64,000 nt of DNA from Angiostrongylus vasorum. Taxonomy: Eukaryota > Nematoda > Chromadorea > Rhabditida > Metastrongylidae. Each line of letters begins with the position of its first letter. Position 1 is the first letter of the stretch. Under the pieces are notes generated by a model, which was given only the letters and a program-made list of their open reading frames with translations, made no database searches and had not been told where the DNA came from. The stretch spans positions 1,638,501-1,702,500 of the forward strand of contig JADANN010000437.1 of the NCBI GenBank assembly GCA_018806985.1. The letters are read 5' to 3'. A program made the position numbers and the translations under genes. Shown piece by piece: positions 34,073 to 44,400 of this stretch.

Positions 34073-34522
34073 GGAGGGTGATGTTGACAGCAATCTGTTC
34101 AACAAATAACTCCACAACCTCAGGAGAAAAACCACGAAGCCTGAATTTTAGTGATATTGGAAACAAGATAGCTACTTCGCATACTCACTATTCTCTATGA
34201 TTCCTCCGCTGAGTCTTCCACGTGGAGACCAACCGCACGGAATTCGCATGGATGGGTAAGGTGCCTTTCTTACGTGGAAATATCAGCTTGGGAAATGGCA
34301 CGAGGTTACGCCTGGTCACGAGGCACTCCCTGCGGTTCATTTTTCGATTTCTGGACTGTTTTAGGGCTGGAATTCGAACAACCACTCAGACTTTTTAGAA
34401 AACGATGAATGTGTGAAGAAGCTGTTTGCTCCCAATGCGGTCAAAATTTAGGCTTCGTGCTCTTTCTGTTAAAGTTATAGAGGTGATTGATTGGCTGGAC
34501 TGCAGTCAACTTGACCTTTCTG

Positions 34523-34559
34523 AGCTTCGAAGAAGGCGAAATCCGCCGAAACGTCGGCC
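34523..34559 (+). ncRNA. Hammerhead core, copy 7
   Basis: AGAAGGCGAAAUCCGCC gives an intact stem II and GAAAC-GUC is exact, but the first box reads UUCGAAGA instead of CUGANGA. Confidence 0.5.
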
Positions 34560-34661
34560 ACTACCAATAAATAGTACAGTATTAATCTCGTGTATGCTTT
34601 TTGCAAAAACAGTGACTTATTGGTAATTCCAAGGTTAACAGAAAATCAGTCCTGGGAATTA

Positions 34662-35842
34662 CCGCTAGGTGTACATGGATCGTTGGTCTAACTCATAAAC
34701 CGTTTTCTACGTATTTGCAACCACTTTGTTGTCCACTTTTGGTCGAATCCATGTGCACTGTGCAATCCCTATAATAGCGAATTGGCTATGACAATTTCGA
34801 TTGGATCATTTAGATGGAAGTCTAACCGCATCTCTCAAAATAGTCATACGCCGGTTAGCCTGGAGCTGAAAACGAAAGGAAAATTTTTTTTTACAATATC
34901 ACTGATTATCAAAAAAGTGATGGTCCGAAGAAGAATCACTGTTAGTGAGAAGCACCCTCTGATTCTCGTCATTAAGATGTCGAAATCACCGCCTGCCTCG
35001 TCATACGTGGTCGTTAAGAATTCCTTGGGGCGAAAGCACCGTTGGATACCTTTTAACAATATTGCTTTCCTACCCACGGAGCAAAATTGGCGATCACGTA
35101 TCTTCTGCAGTGGTGTTTTCCAGAGTGCTTTACTAAGGATTATTGCCCAATTAATCATTACAGTTAAATCTACTGTTTTCTTCTGTTTGGAAGTCCTGTT
35201 CTAGAATTTTAATATTATGAAGAAAATCACTGATATGGAGCACCTACGCTGTGAGCTCACCTAGGATCGTCGGAAATTGGTAGTTGTTGACCGTAGCGCA
35301 GCTAGGACTCCGTGAAGTAGAGATTGAAGGCCTATGTCAAAGTAAATAGAAGCCATTTCAAGTAGTTTGTGTTAATCTTGTTTTTTTCTGCGTTGTTGTT
35401 GAGTTATAAAACAAGTGAACTTTAAGGAATAGTGAAGGAGGGAACGTAAAATATGGCGTAGTTTTTGGCCTGTACTTTTTGGACAAACTGTTGCGGACAT
35501 TTTTTACGCCTCCGTTCCTGCGTATTGGTTACCACTGTGCAGGCGATCTGCTGTTGTTCCTCATGGATGAGAGACAAGCCGAAGTGTGAAGCACCACCAG
35601 GTTTACAGGTTCTTCAGAATATCTGCCTTGTCCTATTGATATTGGACATCGTATATTATTGTTTACTAGATTCTTTGTTGCTAATTTATACTGAAAAAAG
35701 GATCTTCTCTGGAGTAAAGGCGGACTTCTTTCTGTCAAATATTTGCCTTCTTCTTTCATGGCATCTGGGTTCAGTGAGGGTTCATCCCCTGTAGTGTAAT
35801 GAAATCGTAGAATTATTTCGACATGTCTATCCTAAGTCTTAG
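34662..35842. other. No gene assigned
   Basis: Open frames of ~100-140 codons occur on both strands around 34780-35200 and 35465-35794. Neither resembles a known family and the two strands overlap, so they are left unassigned. Confidence 0.35.
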
Positions 35843-36014
35843 GAAAAAGCTAAATCAGCGCAGACTCCGGCGAGCGCAGAGTCCGGTGGTAACCTTTTCG
35901 CCAAAAATAATCAAATAATCTACTTCATCAAGTGTTTGATCCTCTTCATCTTTTCAGGCAAACGGAATCCACAGAACAACTTTCATTCACAACAAGGACA
36001 AGTGGAGTCTGTTG
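35843..36014 (+). other. Possible pair of small exons, unknown gene
   Basis: 35843-35888 (after AGTCTTAG, before gtaacc) and 35958-36014 (after CTTTTCAG, before gtaaac) are open in compatible phases and together encode a Ser/Gln/Asn/Gly-rich stretch (AQTPASAESGGKRNPQNN...). No start, stop or partner exons could be found, so this could be chance or an isolated part of a small gene. Confidence 0.2.
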
Positions 36015-36129
36015 GTAAACTCGATATAATCATATTATTAATTGTAATTAACGAGTATTATAAATGACAGCTGCGATCCATTACAGTCGCATTAATTGGA
36101 TAGCGTTAAAATTTTACACGACATAAAAA

Positions 36130-36415
36130 GGGATAAAGCTGTCGGCGTTGATCAATCCTTGAAGCATGCGCCTTGCATTCGACTTCATTAAGCATCGTTT
36201 TGAAGTGATTGAATGCACATTTGCTCTTTACAATGACTCGCGGTGGCCCATCGATGTATCGAGCCAGTGCTACTATCATCCCAGACAAGTGCGGTGCCGA
36301 TTTGCCGACCCCGGAGGGATGGAAGGATTGGTGAGGCATGGGCGCGGGGATTGATTCCACGTGTGTGTTGCATGGCGCCTCCAACCACTGCGCCACACGC
36401 GTCCTTGACTCGCCA
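36130..36415 (-). repeat. SINE-A, minus strand
   Basis: Head at 36380-36410 (GCGTGTGGCGCAGTGGTTGG on minus) and the usual end at 36130-36160 (GGCGTTGATCAATCCTTGA on plus). Confidence 0.8.
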
Positions 36416-37008
36416 CGATATACCAAAATGTAATGCTTAAAGCAATTTTTGGACAAATTGAAATGGATTTTCCGTTTTGTTCGAAACATCTTTTAGAATG
36501 ATGGAACACAGACTGACACGCGAATCTCAGAACAATTGTCTCGTTGAGAGCACGTCCTCGTATCCATGGCGACAAGAAGTGCGCTACCACTGCGAAGAAT
36601 CATTCCTGATGTCGTTCTTCCTCTATAGAAATTTGACTCTAGACTCAACAACTTCAGCTTAGTATCGTCGTTGTTTTCTATTGAAAAACTTGTGAACGCT
36701 TTATTACCGGAGATCGTAGACATTTTCTCATATTTCTTTTTGATCCACTGTCCTATTTACTACCTTTGTTGTAGCAGTACTTTCGTATCAAGTACCGCTA
36801 ATCGTTTAGAAACTACAGTCAAGTTAGAAATATTGAATTGAAAGCAACGATTTTTCATGGCAGTATGTAAACAGATGCGTGAAAGGAACAATTTTTCTGA
36901 AATCCTGTGTGATTACATTTTTGGATTCCCATATATCGGCAGAATATCCCAATTTATAACAAGTGGCTGCTATACTAAAGATTTAATAGCTTTAATTTTT
37001 AAAATTGT
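36416..37008. other. No gene seen
   Basis: AT-rich sequence with short unassigned frames only. Confidence 0.4.
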
Positions 37009-37009
37009 A

Positions 37010-37345
37010 AACACGGGGCGGGTAGCGTACTGATAGTAATGTCGTGTTGATCACGGTTACGGTCCTAGTTCGATCACGTTGTGAATTCACCTGGCCTGTC
37101 ATCCCTCCGAAGTCGCGAAATTGCTGTCAGACTTGTTTGGGAACAATCCACTTTTTGCAATCCAAGAGGGGAACGCTCTTGCCCGGCCACCTCAGGTCTC
37201 CAGAGAGAATCGTCTCGACCATTATTCAACAACATTCACAAAGAAGACGACAATCCTTAAAGAGCAGCCAAACCAACACGCGACAAATTCGAAACCTTCG
37301 TGGATGATGAATGCGAGAAATCGACTCAATTCAATAGATGCTGCT
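37010..37345 (+). repeat. SINE-D, plus strand
   Basis: GGGTAGCGTACTGATAGTAA (A box) and TCCTAGTTCGATCACG (B box), then CTGTCATCCCTCCGAAGTCG and the body blocks of 23055-23425 in the opposite orientation. Confidence 0.75.
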
Positions 37346-37489
37346 ATCGGCGCTGTACATGAAGTCGGTTCGAGCAAGAAAGTTTTTTCTTTTTTGTGAA
37401 AGGAACTGCAATATTTTCAAATTAGGAATTAGCCTTGTAATTCAAAACCGAGAAACTTTACAAGGAGTAGTTAGAATTGCTTGGAAAAC

Positions 37490-37725
37490 TTGATTTACTG
37501 GCTCGGGGTCCGAGTTTCGCGAATATCCCAGCATCATGGTGGTTGCGTCCAACATAATACACTTCCATGAAAAAGAAATGGGCAATAGTAAGCGTTTAAC
37601 ATGGCGATTTCTACTGAAGCTTCAGCTTAACTACGTTTAATGGTGATTTGTGCTCCTCAGATCATTCCCGTTGATGGGTGATTGCTGATAGTACTTCTAG
37701 GGTTAAAAAAAAACTTGCTAGATTG
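37490..37725. repeat. SINE-B fragments, mosaic
   Basis: TTTCGCGAATATCCCAGCATC and CTTCAGCTTAACTACGTTTAATGGTG match the tail and body, diverged. Confidence 0.55.
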
Positions 37726-37726
37726 T

Positions 37727-38320
37727 TTGGTTTTTGGAGAGTTGCAGCTTTCTTATTGCTTATATGCTGCACGTTTATGGAAATGTTGTATTCATGCAGA
37801 CTTTTCTTCCTTATTTGTCTTAGACTATGGTTTGTTGTCGTGGGTCACTCCACTTTTCATACATTCACTGAAAGTCCCTCGGGTCTCCTTCGCAGAAGGA
37901 ATCCAGCCGGTTAGTTGCGAAACTATGTGATGCACCACCGATTTGCGGATATAGGGTTAAGCACGACCAAAGGCAACCTTGTGCTTCTCTGAGACGCAGG
38001 TGACCCGGAAAGCAGATGTCTTGTTTTTGCTGCGCCGATTCAGCAAATATCTTTTCTGTTTACAAAGACATATTCATGGTATTTCTGTCTGGGAATGTTA
38101 GCGTCTATGCACAGTGTACTCTACGACTCAATTCGCGCAAACGCTTGCAATCAAGTGATAAGAAAGTATATGAGAGGGAGTACCCTTCAAGAAATGAGCT
38201 CCCTATTTGCTCTAGGAGAGACTGGCAAACTACTGTTGAGTACACATAGCTCTCGTGTTCAAAGTTGAGCAAGTTACGCATGCATACTAAACGCTGAGCA
38301 AAGTAGAATAAGTGGGCCTC
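37727..38320. other. No gene seen
   Basis: No recognised repeat; overlapping short frames only. Confidence 0.4.
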
Positions 38321-41190
38321 ATTCTTTTGTACCCGAAGGAGCCCCCGGCAGCGTTGGTCATGGCGAGTACAGAGATACTGCTAATTTCAGAGCCATCCTA
38401 GGCTGTCTAAATCTCGAAGGACTAAGGTGACTATCTATATCACCTTGCGTCTGAGTCACCCATAGAGAACTCGATCATGCAAAGAAGTTTAAGGTACGAG
38501 GTTATCGGACTGGCTGAGATGCGACGACGCCGTCCATTCAACGCCGCCTATGACACAGAGAAGAACTGTTCCCTCAGAACATGTGTCATTAGAGAAGTCG
38601 GCGGAGTCGGCGTTCGTGTCAACACGAGTTTGGCCAGCGACATCGATTCAGTCGAACAGCAAACAACCCGAACGAATCGGACTTTTTACGGTTGAAGGAA
38701 GAGATGTGGATCAATATGAACTTTGACATTCTTCGCCGTTTACGCACCGACATCAAGCTATGACGAAGTAGAAGTCGAAGCGTTTTGTATGGACTTGGAG
38801 ATGCTTTGCAGAGAAGATCATACGTTCTTCAATGTCATCATTGGAGATTTTAACTCTAAGAATGGACCTAGAAGAACGTCTGAGGACTTGAGCTGCTGTC
38901 TGAGTTCATCATAACGACGACGGCAATTCATCGTAAGCACAATTCCTGAAGCCCAGCTCTCGACGATGGACGTGAGAATCTCCCCAATGGAGAGTACCAT
39001 AACGAAATAGACCACATCTTAGTAAATAGAAGCTTTTGGCTAACCGATGTCGTTGTTCTCCCAAAATTTCACACTGACCAGGCCATCGCCTCCTTCGTGC
39101 AGGATTTTACTTCCCCAGAAAATAGAAAGCTTTAAATTCAAAAAAACGAGGTCTCAAAATCGCCATTAGTTGAGACTCATTCAGCTCATTAATCGGCAGT
39201 TGCGAAGACGCCGTTGCTTGATAACATAGACGAAGAATATGATGGGCTCAACGAAAGTAACCACGAGGCGTCTGCCTCGAGAAGCATTCGAGGTAATACG
39301 TTAGCGTCGAATCGGGCGAGCTATAGACAACCGCCAAGACACGTCTGAACTTGCAAAATAATGCAGACGAACGATAAAAGATTAACTTAAAGATAAAGGA
39401 ACAACAGTTGTGGTCGAAGCTGCAGAGGACGAGAAAAGCATTCGCAAAATCCATGAAAACTTCGCCAATTACACGACCAAGATGGTAACTCTCCAACGCC
39501 CAGACGGAACGCTTAGAGCTTCCGAAAAGGCAATGAAAAAATCATTTGCAGTTAATACCCGGATCGCTTCCGTGGCCAAGTCCTCGTGGCCTCATGCGAA
39601 GTAAACGGAGATGGGTATTCGTCGTACTGCAGCTCTCCCTTCCGAAATCTAAAATGGTTTTTATAGGTGAGAATCGAACAACAGATGCAGACAGGATAAG
39701 ATCTGAAACACTCAAAGAACCTTTCGCCAGTTATCATAAATACATTAGCTCGTCTCTTCATACGTCACCTGTCACAATGTCAGGTTCCCATTCATTGGGA
39801 GACCAGTAAGACGATGCTATTGTTCAAAAATGGTGAACTCCTAGATATCGGCAACTATCGCCCAATTTGCTTGCTGTCTGTCGTCTGCAAACTTTTCACT
39901 CAACTTATCCTAAACAGGATTGACAGAACACTGAACGAAGGACAGTCATGTGAGCAAGCAGGGTTTCGAAAAAAGATTCACTACGATGGGCCACATCCAC
40001 ACGGTAACAAGGCTCATTGAAGTATCGCGAGAGTAGAAAAGACCGCTCTGGCTCACTTTCATCCATTTAAAGAAGGCCTTTGACTCAACTGGGATAGAAG
40101 CAGTCATGGGAGCCCTTGATAGTCAGGCAGTCCAAACTCAGTACATAAAGATTCTTTGTGAGCTGTACAAAAATTACACAACCAAGATTTCACCATTCTA
40201 CAGCGATATTGATATCGACGTCAAAAGAGTGGTTAGGTAAGGCGATACCATCTCGCCAAAAAAATAATTTACCGCCACCCTCCAGAACGTCATGCGAGCA
40301 CTGGAATGGGATAATATGGGAGTGAAAATCGATGGTCGGCAGTTACATCATCTTTGCTTTGCTGATGACATCGTCCTTCTAACACCAAACATTAGCCAAG
40401 CGAAACGTATGCTTACCGACTTTGATAAAGCCTGTGAAAAGATTGGTCTTCGACTAAATTTCACAAAAATGATGTTCATAGGGGCGGATTGGTTGCGTAG
40501 CCTCCATTCACGCTCAACGGAATGGATATCTCCGAATGCTGCAATTCGGCTGTCTAGCTCGGGAAATTAGCCAGATTAACGGCTTAACTCCAGTGTTGAA
40601 CAGGGGAAAACGAGCGACTTGGGAAACGTTTATGAGCATTAGGTATGTAGAGGGCAGAACGATGATCATCCTGCTTGTTGTCCACCTTTTTCGACTCTGG
40701 TTTTTTTACCCTAACGTATACATCGGAATCCTCCTCGCTACGTAGCTAGGATAAAGAATTACTGGGCGTTATAGGACGCGCAATCGAATGGACGGTGCTA
40801 CGAGTGTCTTTAATCATGCATATGACGTGATTTGGAGATCCTATATATACCAACGATCAAAATTTGAAGATCGCTTTCTCTGCGCCAAACAGTCGATGAT
40901 AAGGTGGGCCGAACACATAACACGGATGAGCGACAACCAATGGACAAGACCGTTAGGGAATGGATTTCTCGGATTTTCAAACATAGCAACCAGACCACAT
41001 ACCCAATGGTCTCAATTCTCCACAAAGACCCTAAAAGAAAGAGATGATGTTCAGCGAATCTTGAAGCGAGCGGAACCCACTGGGATACCTTTTTGCACCG
41101 TAAAGGAAATGGAATCGTTTCTAGCGACCGCTCAAATCACTCGACGGTCAAAGGCACGACGGGTAACTGGTGACAGGTGACAATAAGTTC
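38320..41190 (+). mobile_element. RTE-type LINE, sense, just upstream of che-3
   Basis: In order: start of the endonuclease ORF (IGLAEMRRRRPFNAAYD, ~38500-38560), [20 protein letters not shown] (38730-38790), [17 protein letters not shown] (~38835-38890), RT ([18 protein letters not shown], 39840-39900; FADDIVLLTPNISQAKRML, 40355-40410, the catalytic box) and the C-terminal region (RWAEHITRMSDNQWTRPL, 40895-40950). The normal SDH motif near 39075 is lost, and several frameshifts are present. The 5' leader of the antisense copy at 28970-29345 is missing. Its 3' end (GACAGGTGACAATAAG, ~41173-41188) lies ~105 bases before the che-3 ATG. Confidence 0.85.
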
Positions 41191-41266
41191 TTCTTTATTT
41201 TCCATATCAATAATCCTTTTTGAACGATCTAATCTCGTACATACATCTATCGAAAATCAAAGCATA

Positions 41267-41280
41267 TAATTCTTGGTAAC
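41267..41280 (+). promoter_or_regulatory. Possible degenerate X-box (RFX/DAF-19 site)
   Basis: TAATTCTTGGTAAC matches the right half of the X-box consensus RYYNYYWWRRNRAC perfectly but fails at the first three positions of the left half. C. elegans che-3 is a DAF-19 target. The site is only 14 bases before the ATG and overlaps a possible trans-splice acceptor (AACATTTAG), so it is uncertain. Confidence 0.25.
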
Positions 41281-41293
41281 ATTTAGTAGCTCA

Positions 41294-41458
41294 ATGTCGA
41301 AAGAAGATGAGCGAGATGTTCGACGGACTTACCTTCTACGGGTGGCCAGTCATATTCTCGGCCTCAATATCGTCGAAGAGAAACTTCGTCAACTGCAAGC
41401 GATCGACGCCTTCTGTGACACTAACGTCACGCTTCTCACCATCGCACTCACTGAAAAG
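41294..41458 (+). CDS. che-3: che-3 exon 1
   Basis: MSKEDERDVRRTYLLRVASH to ALTEK, 55 codons, phase 0 at AAG|gttacg. Start of the dynein-2 tail. Confidence 0.88.
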
Positions 41459-44400
41459 GTTACGTCTATTCAAATCTGATATTCTTTTTAGGTCGTTTTT
41501 AAAGCATTCACTGACTCACAGTGTAGAAATTAGTTGCACTTGTCTCATAAATCTTATTTAATCAACATTTTAGCGAGGAGTGGATCTGTCGAACACAGTG
41601 AAATCTGGCAGTAATCTGCCTCGAGTGATTTTTTACAAGACTCGCCCTATGGTTCTTACTACTGACAACTACAAATCGGTTGTGAACGTAATGTCGATGA
41701 TTGGCACATCGAATGAGGTGTTTCTTAAGAGTGTGCAAAATGTAAGTCTCCAAGCCTCCTACTTTAGATGGAACAGATAAGACAAGACTTGCTGGTTCAC
41801 AACCAGTGGCAAACAGATGTGCGGTACTTCTTTATTGACAGTATTTCTTTGAATGTGCAAATTAGCAAGGAATGTTGCTGGTCTTGGCACTGACCTTACT
41901 AGCAAATTGTTGGCTAAACAGCAATTCTTTCTCCTGGGATTCCGAGATAGCCATATTACTCAGGTGGTCATAAAGTTGTCACAACCCCTTTTGGATGAGG
42001 GGAAAGCTACCCACCTTACCTACTTTGCGATTATGTTGCTACCAGGATGATGGCGTTTTTCAGCATTGGTTAACTCTACCCTAAATTTCGGAAAGCAAAC
42101 GTCGAACTTCTTTTTGGTGTAGAAGACCTTGTTAACCGATGAAATTTCTACTGTACGTCGAAGTTCAACACTCAGTAACACCAACAGGCTACAATAAGGT
42201 GGAAAACCAATGGGCAATTTGCTACCGATGTATATGTCATCCATCGTTGAACTCGAATGTCTTCACCCAAGAAATCTGATGATTCCCTAATGGATAGGCG
42301 ACACGAAGGAGTTTTTAGAAAGCGTTGAATCACTACGACTTTTCAGGTGTTCAGTAAAGACATCTCAGAATCGCTTCAAACAACAACCAATAAACATTTA
42401 TTATCCCTAGTTAGTGAGCTTGAAGAGAATCTGTTAGCGACAGTTGATGTGGGGAAAAGAAAAAGGAGAAGGTATGAGGATCACTTCAATGAACATACCG
42501 AAAGAAAAAACCGTTCTTTACTTTAGGCGGGGTCGTCTCGCTTCTCGATGAGATTCGTGTTTGGAAACCACGTACTGACAGTGCTGCTCAACAGTACAGA
42601 GACGCCTTTGAACCGATACAGCTCATCATTGACACAATCGATGTTAGTTCAGTTTATTGTTTAAAAATACACTCTTTAAAATTCAAGTTCAAGGTCACTA
42701 TTTAGCTGGTTAGTAGATGGCTCATCACAAGCGACACCTATAGTACACTGGTCTCGGTCACTCACAACTGCCATGCATAGAGGTGGTCGGGTTTTTTGGA
42801 TGGTTCGGCTGCAGCTTTCGTTCTCATTGTCGCCTTCCGTCCGTCTTCACGTTCTAAATGCTGGTCAAATGTGGTTTTTCTCGGAGTTTCGAGATAGCCA
42901 TGACACGCTTAATACCAAGTCTTCACAACACGCCGTCGCTAAGCTTTTGAATCGGAAAGGACCCTAATTTACTGCTTTCTTTCAGTGAGCAAAAACGACG
43001 CTTGCATCGTAGAATTTTTTAGTGCACAACAGCTGACGTTTCAGGGGTTTCGCCTTCTTCAGAGCGTCGAAAAGTCAAATTGACATGCAATCTACTCAAC
43101 CATACACTTTCGTAACCTTATCAGATAAAAACTTCAAAGTCGGCACTATCCTCGCAAAGGGATCCAAGACATCAGCATGTAAAACTTTTGAATCGTTTTC
43201 GATCAACTCCAGGAGTTCAAAAATTAACCGTAAGGAGAAGTGTCGTGTGATCACACGTGACCTAGCACCATACCTCAGGGGTGATCCTATGACCTGACCC
43301 TAGCACATTCCTCGCCCATCACTTTGTGCGGCTGGTCTCCACCAAATGACTGGAAGACTTACACAAAACGGTGAATGTTTTAAAGAAGCTGTATATTATG
43401 CGAATGAAAATTTATGAGTTAACTCTTGTCTGCTAATGTTATGAAAGCGTTTCGCTTAGTAGATTGCATGTCAATTTGACCTTTCCAGGCTGTAAAGAAG
43501 ACGAAACCGCCGAAACCTCAGCTATTGCGCGTTGATAAAAAGCTAAAGAGGATAAAGCTGTCGGCGTTGATCAATCCCCTGAGGGATGCGCCATGCATTC
43601 GACTTCATTAAGCATCCTTTAGAGGTGATTGGATGCATATCTGGCCTTTACAATGACTCGCGTTGGCCTACCGATGTATCGAGCCAGTGCTGTTATCCTC
43701 CCAGACAAGTCTGGTACCAATTTGCCGACCCCGGAGGGATGGAAGGCTTGGTGGGCCATGAGCGCGGGCATCGATTCCACGTGTGTTGCAGGGCGCCTCC
43801 GACCGACCACTGCGCCACACGCGTCCTTCTGTGTTGATAAATACTATAATAACTTCGTGTTTGCTCATTGAAGAGGAACAGTAAATTACTGATCAGTGCC
43901 GAGATCAATAGGAAGTCGGTCTTGATAAAGAACCTAGTTGTCAAATATGAAGGATTCATCGGAACGGACGCGATTTCTACGTTTAGTCAACCGAATGACC
44001 GACGTTTATGTGAGAAACCAAATCCATTATTAAAATCTGATATCTGAAAGTTGAAGTCAATATGTTTGTTATCATGATTTGCGCTTGGCGCTTTCGCTTT
44101 GTTCATTTGATTATCATTAAAGACGTTTTTGAATTCGACTCGGAGCACTTCTAGATCGACATTGATGTTTATCACGACCTGATTTCAATGTGCTCACTTT
44201 TCATTTCTTCCCTATTGTTTTTTTTAATGGCAGGGTATTATGTGAAATATAACCATAATGATACCAGGATATTTGTAAAACTCCGACCACTGGCGTCTGA
44301 GGCGGGGCACGAACGCGCTCTTACCCTTTCCGGGGGTGGTAAACGCTTTCACCACGACACCACGCGGACCTTCGTTTCGCCTGTCTCAATCGTGTTATTG

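Larger units (their letters stand above)
34030..34660 (+). mobile_element. PLE deletion derivative with opposed hammerheads
   Basis: The left part (34030-34385) is an inverted PLE 3' end: hammerhead copy 6 on the minus strand and C-terminal codons (RNRKMNRRECLVTRRN, minus). The right part (34385-34660) is a + strand 3' end with hammerhead copy 7 and the PLE end (GGTTAACAGAAAATCAGTC). It looks like a PLE with inverted flanks that lost its middle. Confidence 0.7.
43015..43930 (+). mobile_element. PLE deletion derivative with opposed hammerheads, in che-3 intron 4
   Basis: An inverted hammerhead copy 8 at the left is followed by PLE C-terminal codons on the + strand (KNFKVGTILAKGSKTSACKT, 43115-43175), the 3' region, hammerhead copy 9 and the PLE end (CAGTGCCGAGATCAATAGGAAG, ~43898-43919). 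A SINE-A is inserted at 43540-43832 with target duplication GTTGATAAA. Confidence 0.75.

Noticed and set aside
34844..35158. 104-codon minus-strand frame as a transposase
   Set aside because: No transposase motif can be seen, and an equally long unassigned frame overlaps on the other strand.
43085..43297. 70-codon ATG frame that looks like a small gene
   Set aside because: It is the C-terminal end of the Penelope-like frame (KVGTILAKGSK..., compare 7486-7640), flanked by PLE ends.
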